From NCBI GenBank assembly GCA_900660155.1, contig CABFPE010000080.1, positions 631,531-695,530 of the forward strand: 64,000 nt of DNA. The letters are read 5' to 3'. The notes beneath the pieces are model-generated. The model did not search any database. It was not told the origin of the DNA and was given only the letters and a program-made list of their open reading frames with translations. Origin of the DNA: Hofstenia miamia (taxonomy: Eukaryota > Xenacoelomorpha > Acoela > Hofsteniidae). The position numbers and the translations under genes were made by a program. Below, piece after piece: positions 49,277 to 59,678 of the stretch; positions within the stretch are counted from its first letter, which is position 1, and each line of letters opens with the position of its first letter.

Positions 49277-49307
49277 GTTTCGTCCTCTAGGATGCGTCTT
49301 TGATCAG
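49277..49307 (-). ncRNA. weak hammerhead-like relict
   Basis: The minus strand reads CTGATCA, then a partly self-complementary stretch (TCCT/AGGA), then CGAAAC. It resembles a decayed version of the Penelope-type 3' motif, but the core box is altered and no GIY-YIG coding sequence was found on its 5' side. Confidence 0.2.
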
Positions 49308-50210
49308 ACTCTCAGGTTCCTTGATGAGGAACATGTTAATTGGTACTTCTGACTATTGAGATCAAACTGTATTGCGCATGATCTAAAGGAGTGCATGTAA
49401 CAATGAATAGGAAAAGTTAGCATAACTACTCTCAAAAGAAGATTATCATTGTGTTCTCATGTGATAATCTCTACTAAAATAGATTTCATAGTTTTAATGC
49501 AATTTCTCAAATCACCACAAAGTCATCAATTAGAAATTTGGGTCTGCTAATGGAAAGCAATTTATTGATGAGTGCACATGTTGGTATCTAGTGAAAACAT
49601 GTAATGAAATTCTCAAAAATCCTTACAGAATTAGAAACTATGTACCTACTACTATACATGCGGAATTACCTAGATTCTTAATCCTTTCATGCATTGATTT
49701 TATGAATTGTTGCTTAATGTGGATGACTGGTCATCTTATTATCTATGTCTAATTATCGGAAATTCTCTAAATGCATGGGTGCACATTAAATATCAGAGTT
49801 GCTTACATTAAGTGATGAAACCAAAAGAACAATAAATGTAAAAAACCTTAAATATTATAAAATCTCTTTGGTTGTGATCATGAACTCAATTTCGTGCATA
49901 GTGATTCTAAATTTTTTAACAATCTTTCACCTCATCTTAGAAATGAACGCAAGATTATTCTATTCAAAAGGGGTCTTAAGCACTACTTATTCACTGAAAA
50001 GTTTTATTTGAATTTATAGAGTTGATCTTATTTGTAGCACACTAGAATTATTTAAAAGCTGTTTGTGAGCAAATACAACAAATTCATTATAATCGGATAA
50101 TTATTATTTTCTCATTAATTCTCACAGCTTCATACTGGTACCCTCTCAGCTCAGGGGTTCTTGAGAGCTTTCCTCATATCATTATTAATATAATTATTGT
50201 TATTAATATT

Positions 50211-52200
50211 GTGTAGCATTACTAGATTTAAGTAAGGCATTCAATTCAATGAATTTCGATATCCTGCAAGACAAACTTATAAAGTATAATTATAATTTTG
50301 GTGTTAACTCAGTTAATTTAATCATGAACTTCTTGTAAAATAGACAGCAGCGTGTAATATTAAACAGTAAAAAATCAAGTTATCCCTAGTAAATACGTTT
50401 GGAAAATTTGGCAAATATTTGGAAGAAAATGCATAATTTTTGTAAATAGCAATATTCCAAATATTTGGCAAATATTTGCCAAATAATTGCCAAATTTTCC
50501 AAATTTGTACAATTTGTACATTCATTAATTTAAAGCTTATTTGAATAAATAAACGTGTACATAATATATAATTGAGTATTTAAAACATTTTTGAAACCAA
50601 TATAACGAAAATTTCAACTTTTCATTGACTACTGTTATAAACAATTAAAGTATTTATATATCTAAGAATAATTTATGCAACATTTGAATACTCAATTAGT
50701 ACTAGTTATGGACTAGTGTTATAACCTGTATTCTTTTAGTTTTTTATGTTCATACCAGAAATAATTTTTAAATCTAACATACTTATAAATGCTTAAGTTA
50801 TAATTCATAACTGCCAAAATTTTGAGCAAATTGTTACGGAATATAAACAAGATTAATTGGAAAATTTTCAATGTTGCATTAGTTAAGAATTATGATGTTG
50901 ACTTGCATACCAATGCATTAATGCATTTGGTTGGCAGTTGATTGCTGTAGTTTAGACTATGATTAGTCTGTATTGGATCTATACGTCTTCTGTATACATC
51001 TTATGTATACTGTGAAGCAGTTTAACCAACTGCTGTTATAAATAACTAAAGCTGATGAAAGTTTAATGCTTTTCATAAATGTATGAGTGTAATTGTTTAA
51101 TATATTTCATAAATTCTACAAAAATCACTTAGCACAAAACTTGGAAACTTTGTCAAATATTTGGTAAAATTTGCCAAATATTTGGCAAATTCTTGGAAAG
51201 TTTGCATAAAATTTGGAAAATTTGCCAAATATTTGGAATCGATTTGCAAATCTTTTCCAAATATTTGGCAATAATTTGGCAATTTTTTGCCAAATTTTCC
51301 AAATTTATTTACTAGGGATGTTACGACTGACCGTGGGGTGCTCCAAGGTACTGTACTTGGCCCTATTTATTTGCAATTTTTGTAAATGATATAATAAAAC
51401 ATGTTAAACACAGCGACATTTACCAATATGCCAACGACACATGCCTAATAAGTACCGCAAAAAATGCTTTTAATGCTACAAAAAAGCTCCAAGCAGCTGT
51501 AGAAAAATTAAACAATTATTTTACAAATAATCAACTAAAACTAATTATTGAAAAACCGCAATTTATAATTTTCTAACCGAAGGCATAAAGAAATCTAATA
51601 TGTGATTTAGAACTGAAGATAAATAATGTGTCAATGAAGCAATCACTCAGCTATTTAGGAGTTAAGATAGATAATTAACTAAAATATGAAAAATTTCTAC
51701 TAAATAAGATTCAAAAAATGACTACATGCATTTGATATCTTTATCACTTACGTAATGTAATATCAAGCAATTATCATAAACAACTGATACATGCATTCTG
51801 CTTGTCTCATTTTCAATATTGTTCTTTTCTTATATAGAAGGCCTTGCTATACACTGCTTCAAAATAACATGTTAAAAATTACAAATACCGTAAAATAAAT
51901 CAAATCACAATATAGAACACAAATTAATGATACATGTAAATATTTATTGAATATTAATAATATAATGATCTCAAAATAAAATTTTGATATTAGTCTCTAC
52001 CGGTTTATCTAATCACCAGAAACAAGGCTCATAACATAATTCTTAACTTAAAAAGTACATTACTACCAATTGAACCCAACTTTTACAACTTCAGATGTCA
52101 GGGTCTTCCATCACTTCAAACAAATATGGACGAGAATTTTGGACAACTTTCGCTAAAAAGTTGCATTAAGTGATCAATTCAAAAAACTCTTTTCACCAGT
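50211..52200 (+). mobile_element. decayed LINE, reverse transcriptase to C-terminus, split by another element
   Basis: Left part (50211-50381): ALLDLSKAFNSMNFDIL (RT motif A), then NRQQRVILNSKKSSY. Right part (from 51320): GVLQGTVLGPIY (motif B), QYANDTCLIS (catalytic box), NYFTNNQLKL, SYLGVKID and HAFCLSHFQYC. The order is that of a Jockey/CR1-type RT. Between them sits the 938-bp element at 50382-51319. Stops and frameshifts are present, and the catalytic box reads YAND instead of YADD. The 3' limit is approximate: recognisable sequence fades by about 52200. Confidence 0.8.
50382..51319. mobile_element. 938-bp foldback-like element with TTTGGCAAA arrays at both ends
   Basis: The terminal inverted repeats are perfect for 14 bp (ATCCCTAGTAAATA) and continue as TTTGGAAAATTTGGCAA on the left, mirrored on the right. 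A GTT flanks each side (50379-50381, 51320-51322), a possible 3-bp target duplication. Each end is itself a hairpin: the left arm TTTGGAAAATTTGGCAA (50398-50414) meets its exact complement near 50489-50505, and the right end repeats the design with AAATTTGGAAAATTTG. Many TTTGGCAAA/TTTGCCAAA cores lie in the outer 120-190 bp. The middle is non-coding with two similar 'ctgttataaa' blocks near 50630 and 51032. The LINE reading resumes on the far side, which fixes the insertion boundaries. Confidence 0.85.
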
Positions 52201-52260
52201 CTTTTAGCACAATTGTATCAAGAAGCGCAGAAAAATCTCAAAACCAATTTAATCTCATGA

Positions 52261-52610
52261 TTTCGTTTAACAGGAATTTATCCCTTAAACAAAAAAGAAG
52301 TTCTAAAACAGTTGCTGAGTCTGAGTGAAAATTGTCAAGTGAAGAAATTTGCAGAATGTTAAACAGCACAATTATTGATCTTCTGAAAGGCAACAGCGGA
52401 TTATCTAGTGGTGTGAAGGACGTGGTCGTGGAAGAGGACGCGGAAAAAATATTGTAGCTGGAAGACCTATATTGTCAGCAAGGCAAGCTCTAACAGTGAT
52501 GACAAAAGTGAAAATTGCATGGTATTGTTTTGAACTACACACCCAACAAACTGCAAAAAATGGTATTGTGGACAATGCAAAGATCCGTACTATAGGTGTG
52601 ACTTCTGCTT
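52261..52610 (+). mobile_element. possible pogo/Tigger-type transposase C-terminal remnant
   Basis: The + strand reads FRLTGIYPLNKKEVLKQL, matching the 'FR.TGIYPl....vl' block at the end of the DDE domain of pogo/Tigger-type transposases. It is followed, in another frame, by a basic RGRGRGRGK stretch seen in tails of such proteins. Only this end is recognisable and frames are broken. No terminal repeats were found. Confidence 0.45.
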
Positions 52611-54324
52611 GAATCTTTTTGCATAATACAAATTAATTAACAATTTGTAATGTGTACAATGTACATGTAGCACAGTAAAATAAAACTTAATAATTTCAAA
52701 TAATAATGAAACCATGTTTTTTTAGATTCATTTTTTATTATATTATGGAGAATCAGTTATTTGTTTCAAAAAAAATCTATATAAAACAAAACTAAAATAT
52801 TTTTTGTACAATTTTAATAATGATCAATGATACAATATTTTTGCAAATGTTACTGTCATGGCATTATATTTAACATAGAAAAGTAATTTGTGGCTCGATT
52901 TTTTCTGTCATTGTTTTTTTATTTTTCTTTAAATACATATGCTTCGGTTTATAGGAGGAAAAGTGTTGTTAATCTAAAACTTAATTTGAGAAAATTATAA
53001 AAAATATGAAAACCTGATCAAAGTCATCCCATCTTGAGTATGAAAAAATTCGACGATTTTCATAATTTGATTCTAAAATAATTTGAAAAAAATAGTTGAT
53101 TTTTTAAAACTATTGATATAAGGGATTCAAAAATGTGAAAGAAAATCATTATTTGAGAGAATAAACCCAGAAAATTCAAACACAACCAAGATAAAATATT
53201 CATTTACTGGTAAAAAAATGTGCCACTCCTGAAGGATATAGTCGCATTCAACTCAATCTGCCTACCAGTTAATGTGCGCCAGTAACAATGTGCTCTACGG
53301 GAGCTAGTAGGGTTAAGGAAAATCAGAAATTTATTGTTGTAGAAACTATGGCAAAAAAAATATTTCATTTGATATACTAGTTGCAGGAATGGCACGTACG
53401 TCGACAGCAGGCTGAGATAAAATTGTGTTCTTGTAAAGCCGTAATACATTCAACAATTAACAACTTGTGTTCAAAGACTTTTTACATCTATTGTCGAAAA
53501 GATTGTAGGTTTTGTTTTAAGGAGTCAATTTCGAAATCGACCCAATGCATGAAGATTTTAATATATTGTTGTTGAAAATACTAAGGTGTGATGACTAATT
53601 CAATTTTTGATTATGCATTAAGATTCTCACATATGTATATAAGATATCTTGAAATGCAGGCATAGATATATCTACATGTATATTACATTGCATACATTCT
53701 TCGCATTTAGATGGTCAAAACTATTTTTATTGATAATTAATTGACGAATTGAAAAATCTTTCAAAGCTTAGTAAGCATGCGAAATTTTTTTATGTTTGGC
53801 ATTACTTTTTGTTATTTCGATACATTTCATTTAATGTAACTCTACTTGTGATTAATGTTAAAGAAACTAATAAATTTCTTTTTCATGGCTTTCTTACAAG
53901 TATGCAAATTTATTCCTTCATGCCAAATGTATTTATGTTTAAGACGTCTTCTCTTATAGATTTTATAGATATATAAATCTAGTGAAGTAAAGATGTCTGC
54001 AAACATACTTTTTGTTGTAAGAAGTCTGAAATTATGTTCTCCTTGATATTTTCCAATTATATACAAAATGAATTTCTACTTAATTTACAGATACTTCCCT
54101 TCGATGTCGATAACTGTATTAATATCTAGGCATTTTGACAACAACTGCCAAAAATTCGAAATGACAAATCAATATCTAAGTTTTGCTTCAATTCAGTAAA
54201 AAACCCCACGATTTCAAATTTACATATTTTTTAAGGATAAATAGAAATGATCATTTTAGTGAAACTATATACAACAACCACAAACATTTCTGTGTTTAAA
54301 TACATTCTAAATAATTATACAAAA
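52611..54324. other. non-coding stretch
   Basis: AT-rich. A slightly GC-richer block at 53220-53310 has no recognised content. No splice-bounded exon was found. Confidence 0.4.
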
Positions 54325-54909
54325 TTACAAATTTTTGCACATTTTCGGCAATTTAAATAACCCATCAGGAATGCCTTTTTTGACGCCACCATATATAGTC
54401 GTTGATACAAGTTTATTGTTTTGAAGCACTGTGAATGCTGGTATGCAATCATTGTTTAAGTAGGTGCTTAAAATTACACTGTCTTGATATACGCTTCTCC
54501 ACGTTTGAGTTCCTGCACCTCCAATATTATTGTATGATAATAATTCGTCTCCAGCTTTCGAAAAGTCAATTTGAGGAATTCCTATATCAGCAAGCGAAGA
54601 TTTATAGCACTGTTTGTTTGTTTTCATATAGGTGTAGACAACTTTTTCGTCATAAAAAATGTACGAAATTATCTTGCCAACATATGATCCTTTGATTGTC
54701 ATATCAGCATCAAACTTTGTTCGATTTTTTTTACCATCATGAAATAATTTTCCCTCAAACGTTTGATCAAGATTCATATTCACTGTTAGAGTTTTTCGAG
54801 ATGTCCATCTCCTATGAACATGGGTACATGGGTCGGTAACATCTGCTGTACAGAGTCTGCCTACAACTAAAAATATAACAACCGCTTTGAGCATCATAAA
54901 TTCAATCAT
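54325..54909 (-). CDS. secreted ependymin-like protein
   Basis: An intact single-exon frame of 194 codons. After a hydrophobic signal peptide (residues 7-20) the mature part has exactly four cysteines (28, 101, 155, 191), the number conserved in ependymin-family proteins, and ends GIPDGLFKLPKMCKNL, matching the family's closing 'F..P..C' signature. Length (about 190-200) and the beta-rich central part fit the family. Ependymins are extracellular calcium- and lipid-binding glycoproteins of animals; one N-glycosylation site is visible (NRT, 62). Start choice: the first ATG is at 54909, but a TATA box at 54932-54937 predicts transcription starting almost on it, so the ATG pair at 54897/54894 (MMLKAVVIFLVV) may be used and gives a cleaner signal peptide. 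No nearby paralogue. Confidence 0.8.
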   Translation of the reverse strand: MIEFMMLKAVVIFLVVGRLCTADVTDPCTHVHRRWTSRKTLTVNMNLDQTFEGKLFHDGKKNRTKFDADMTIKGSYVGKIISYIFYDEKVVYTYMKTNKQCYKSSLADIGIPQIDFSKAGDELLSYNNIGGAGTQTWRSVYQDSVILSTYLNNDCIPAFTVLQNNKLVSTTIYGGVKKGIPDGLFKLPKMCKNL

Positions 54910-54931
54910 TTCCTTTGCACCGATCTTCCAA

Positions 54932-54937
54932 TTTATA
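54932..54937 (-). promoter_or_regulatory. TATA box of the ependymin-like gene
   Basis: TATAAA on the minus strand, 23 bp upstream of the first ATG. Typical spacing places the transcription start at about 54907, which is why one of the following in-frame ATGs is the likelier start codon. In so AT-rich a genome a chance match is possible. Confidence 0.4.
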
Positions 54938-55379
54938 CTACTTTTGTTTGCACTTTGCTATCAAAGTACAAATGCTCATCAAAGTTTTGATGTATTTACA
55001 TTGAGGATGCACGTTTTGCTTTATGGTAATTTCTAGAAATGTGTTTTATGAGAAACTGAAACTTTAGAAAGTGAGTTCTTAGTTATTCATAAGCGGATCT
55101 GTAAGCGAGCGATTGCTCAATTTTAGAAAACCGTGGGTTTGTCACTAGCTTAAGTAACTTAGTTTGGTTGTTGCAATATTTTTATCAGGCAGCCTATCTA
55201 ATGATACTAAGTTTCTCATTAAATGTCGTTGTTGCTCTTTATTATTATTATTATTATATGTAGGATTTGATTTTCTACAGTATTCGTGTTTGGGACTGAA
55301 AAAAAACCTCTCTCCAAGTCTGATTTTAAATAAAAATGTTAAAAATAATAATAATCTTTATCTATAAACCGCCACATAC

Positions 55380-55745
55380 AAAATTGCCTTGTGACTTAAT
55401 TAACAATAATAAAATAATTAGCAGAAAGCCAGCACAAAAACGTGAGACCTTATCCTCGCTTTAAATACAATTATGTTGAGAGACATCTTAACATTCAGAA
55501 GTAGACCATTACATAATTTAAGACCAGCCATTGATAACGCAAGTGTAGAATTGGACGAACTAACAACTGGAACAGTTAACCTAAGTTGATCACTAGATCT
55601 AAATTCACGAAAAAATATCACAAAATACAAAAAGTTCTGAAATGTAGTTGGCCGCAAGACTATGCAAAGCTTTCCATTCAATAAGGGAAATTTTGTAGAC
55701 AATGTGATAGTGAACAGGAAGCCATTGTAAATAATGTAAAATTTA
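55380..55745 (-). mobile_element. LINE (CR1/Jockey-type) 3' end
   Basis: The minus strand reads YLQWLPVHYHIVYKISL, then SSDQLRLTVPVVSS and LKLCNGLLLNVKMSLN with FKARIRSHVF. This is the conserved C-terminus of CR1/Jockey-type ORF2 proteins ('LPV..RI.yKi', 'LWN.LP', 'FK..lk..lf'). One frameshift separates the first block from the rest. After the stop codon, about 55 bp of tail lead to a TTA-rich end (55340-55355), consistent with a LINE 3' end with a short repeat tail. Confidence 0.8.
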
Positions 55746-58110
55746 ATGCATCAATGTCCTACAGGAATATAGTTTGATGTAAATATGCATATTCTGGAAA
55801 GTACAATGCTTCACTAAATCTAATTTGGGAATTCATGGACAAACTAAGCTAGAATTTCACTAAATACTTAAAAAACGTTATATAATTTTCAGCTAAGAGT
55901 GATTTTTCAGCAAAATTGAAGAACCATTCCACTACTCTATTTCTGGCTAAGCATGAGCAATAAAATTTAAAGATTAACCCTGCTGTAAATGAGGACTCTT
56001 TTGACCTTTCATTCTTTAAAAAAACCAATTGTGAATTGTTAGTGGTAACAAAAGAGAATATTATTAATTTATTCTTTGACTTCTTATAAGAAAGGTAAGG
56101 TGGCTACAGATATTTGAAAAAATAATTTGCAGTGTTAATGAAAATTATTTCCAATCTTTAATGAATTTTCTTCCTCACAAAAACATTTTTTATGATTATT
56201 AAGCACCTAACTAAGTACTTGTTGTATAAATGTCAATTGTAGTTTTGAATATTCCCTTGTCATGTTTGTTTTGTTCAAACTTCTACTGAATTTCATTCAA
56301 TATTAGAATATTTCTACTGCTCATTAGTAAGTAAGTATTTACACATAATTTATAAAATCAGTATTCTCAAATATGTGAAATGATATTGAGAAACATTGTA
56401 AAGTCTAATGAAAGACTTTAATGGATAGAAGTGTAGTCTTACATATAGGAGTTAGGTGGTCATCATTGTACATTTATAAGATATATACGTATAATTTTTA
56501 AATTATATTAATATTGTTGCCTTACTTATCAGCAATAATTTATAATCTTAAGCACTGCAAAAATATACATCAGAAACGCAACACTTGGCCTGGGTTATTT
56601 GAAATTATTATCCATTCCTAGAACTTAAATCAAAAGTTGTATCAAAAATGGCATTTCTTTTTGAGACATGACACTTGTCCATTGAGGCTATTGAAATTTC
56701 CATGTCAAATAGCATTGAAATTGAACCTACTCGTTGGAATAAACTTCCACTTATTGATGGGCATTTCAATAAATAATAAAAACAAATGTGAGGAACCATA
56801 TAAGGAACAGTCATTTAAGAGACTGCTAACACAAAATTACCTGGGTAGGACTTTCATCAAATTTTCAATAGTACATTTTTTATCATTTTAAGTATTTTAC
56901 CATCTGTCTAAAAATATACCCAAAGTCATATGGTGAAGACATTTCAGTTAAAAAGATCTAAAAAATGAATTTATGAAGTCTCATTAGAAGAATTGCAACC
57001 TTACCTACTAAATTCATTTTTTCTAGTAAAGAGGTATTAAATTGAATTATCAATTCGTCTTTTCATGAAGTTTAGCTTGATATGAGCAGTTTCCCTAATC
57101 TGTCAAAACTACCAAGCCAATCATACAAAGTCTACATTCCCATAGTTTGCATTACAGTAATTTAATGAAACTGTTTGTGCCAAATTTTTGGAGATATTTA
57201 AAGGTACACTAAATATATAGAAAACAGATTGCAACCCTCGAATATCCAGTATGATTGCACATATCCAATAAAATATGGCTATTTTTTTTTCATCTATGTT
57301 GATAAATAAACATTTCCCTCTTTGCTCCACAACCTAGTCCCACTAGTTCAACCACCCCATGGTTCCTTCAAATCCTAGTCTCTGGAGAGACACAATTAAT
57401 GTCTTGATCATTTGTTCGACACTCTACCATAACTAACAGCACTCTAAGAATTCCAAAATTTTGGAAATTGAAAAAATAATATATATTAAAATATAATTGT
57501 TTCTTTTCCTTTTCTATTGAAAGATGCTCACTTTGCTTTAGGCATATTGCTAAATAATAATTTCACTTTAATAGCACAAATATCTTATAGATGATGAGTT
57601 CCTGACCCTTAAAACAGTATCAAAAAACCTGTTCATATTGCTGCTCCACAAATTTGTTGAAATGATGCTATATAATGTGGTTCAACATCCACAGGATGCT
57701 ATTTGCTAATCATTGAATTTCAATTCATGCCTATAATATGGTGTTGAGACCACCATATATATGGTTATTTGAAAAGAAACAACTAATATCTTTCAAAAAT
57801 TATGATTGGCTATCTCACACAATTTGCAATTAATGTCAAACTATTAACTATTTTTCAATAAAAAAATCAATTTTCTTAAAAATGTTCTATGCCTAGTGTT
57901 CTGTCTAAATCTAATTGGCTAACTGCATAAACAACGGTCGCGCAAGTGTTGCAGCAAACACTCGTACTATGAGGTATGAGATTTATTTAGTCCCATGAAA
58001 ATTGTCATGGATAAAAAAATTGATCTACGGAATTCAGAATATATTAATACATTTTGATAATTTATTGCGAATAATGTAGGTAGGCCTTAGATAATATAGA
58101 CCAACATACC
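55746..58110. other. non-coding stretch
   Basis: AT-rich sequence without a recognised gene, exon pair or repeat. Confidence 0.4.
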
Positions 58111-58394
58111 CAGTAAACATAGAACTTTTGTAACGACGTCGTTTTTGTGATGTATTGGCGTTTAATAGGCGTTTATAGTACGGATTAGTGGCGGTGTATA
58201 ATTTCGTCTAGCAAAAAACATTTAAAAATAGGAATAATTTTAGTATTATGACAATTTGAAGATAAATTTTTTAAAAACTGCATTTTTATTGATAGTTTGT
58301 CGTTTTATTATGAAAAGACGTTGTTTTGTAATGTCGTTTTAGTGCCGTTATTATGTCGTTCAGCGGCGTCGTTACAACAGTTCTATGTTTACTG
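58111..58394 (-). mobile_element. 284-bp inverted-repeat element (MITE-like), copy 2
   Basis: Same length and design as 13249-13532, in the opposite orientation, about 95% identical by eye. Ends CAGTAAACATAGAACT and its inverted complement. Several of the differences fall at CpG positions. Confidence 0.85.
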
Positions 58395-59189
58395 GTAATT
58401 CTGACCCCACAGAAATTATCAGGCATAAAATCGCGTCTAAAAATGTTTATGATGGGACATGTTTTTAGAACATTCTGTGACGTTTTCGGATTTTGGGTGT
58501 CCGTATTAGTTCAGGAGAAACTATCACAAATTTTGCTACATTAATTAAGATTAGCGCAATCATCATATGTGAAATATTAATTATTTAGAAATGTGTCTGC
58601 ATAAATCGAATTAAATGTTCATTGAATCCCTGATCTAAAAGACATTATGACTGTGAGTAATGTTAACCGGAAGGAGTAAGTGCTATAACAGAGTTTTCAA
58701 CGGATTTCCGTGCGGAAATATCATTATCGACGGATAGAAAATACGTGAAATTTATACTGAGTTCTCTGTTATCTAAAAAATATTTCTCAGATATTGAAAT
58801 TGAAGCAGATTATGTGAATCAGAAATTATTTAACCCTTAAAGTGCCTATGTGCTTTGAAAATGACTATTTTTCCAGATTTGCTCTAAAATCTATTTTTCT
58901 ACCTGAAGCACTTCAAATAATTCACGAATTTTCTTGACAGTTTCCCATAGTTCCTTCTCCCCTAGAAATGCAAAGTTATTTTTTGACGTCTTTAAGTCAA
59001 CATTTCTAGCAGTCCAAAAGACATCAATGTCTGTCCACCTAATGGAAACAAAAACGACATAATTTGCTAATATATAAAATATTATTCATGATTTTCCAAA
59101 ACCTTTTTACATGAAGTAAGGTAAATTAATCAGATAACTTTGACAACCTATGTTTATCACCTTAACATCTATGAACCAGTTCTAAGACA

Positions 59190-59440
59190 CATTATTTGCA
59201 ATGTTCCGTCTTTCATTCAAGAAGTCTTATCTAGTTACTCGATGGAAGCAACCCTCTCACAAGAAGGCCATGCCTGTGCGTATGTTGGCAGGTCATTGAG
59301 CAATAGCAAACAGAACTACTCACAAGTGGAAGAGGAACTACTTGTTATTAGTTATGGCTCAAATACATTTTATAATTACGTGTAGGGACTGCAAGCCCCT
59401 TGTGGCTGTGCTTCGATGCAGAACATCTAATTTTACACAT
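59190..59440 (+). mobile_element. Ty3/Gypsy-type LTR retrotransposon fossil (RNase H piece)
   Basis: A short piece of a Ty3/Gypsy polyprotein around the start of the RNase H domain is recognisable (SQEGHACAYVGRSLSNSKQN, then EEELLVISYG). No LTRs, gag, integrase or envelope are visible. It is a broken, fragmentary and probably old copy, cut off on its right by a (TA)n tract and an assembly gap. Confidence 0.75.
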
Positions 59441-59475
59441 GATACATCTTAATGAGTTGGGTGATATATATATAT

Positions 59476-59665
59476 NNNNNNNNNNNNNNNNNNNNNNNNN
59501 NNNNNNNNNNNNNNNNNNNNNNNNNNNNNNNNNNNNNNNNNNNNNNNNNNNNNNNNNNNNNNNNNNNNNNNNNNNNNNNNNNNNNNNNNNNNNNNNNNNN
59601 NNNNNNNNNNNNNNNNNNNNNNNNNNNNNNNNNNNNNNNNNNNNNNNNNNNNNNNNNNNNNNNNN
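59476..59665. other. assembly gap inside a (TA)n tract, 190 N
   Basis: (TA)n runs into both edges (59464-59475 and 59666-59678), so the missing sequence is probably mostly TA repeat. Confidence 0.95.
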
Positions 59666-59678
59666 TATATATATATAA

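Larger units (their letters stand above)
46371..50210. other. non-coding stretch with decayed repeats
   Basis: Contains a short (GT)n run near 46809-46820, the hAT-free copy of the older repeat (47095-47400) and a weak hammerhead-like string (49277-49307). Frames up to 110 codons (48384-48716) have no motif. Confidence 0.45.
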
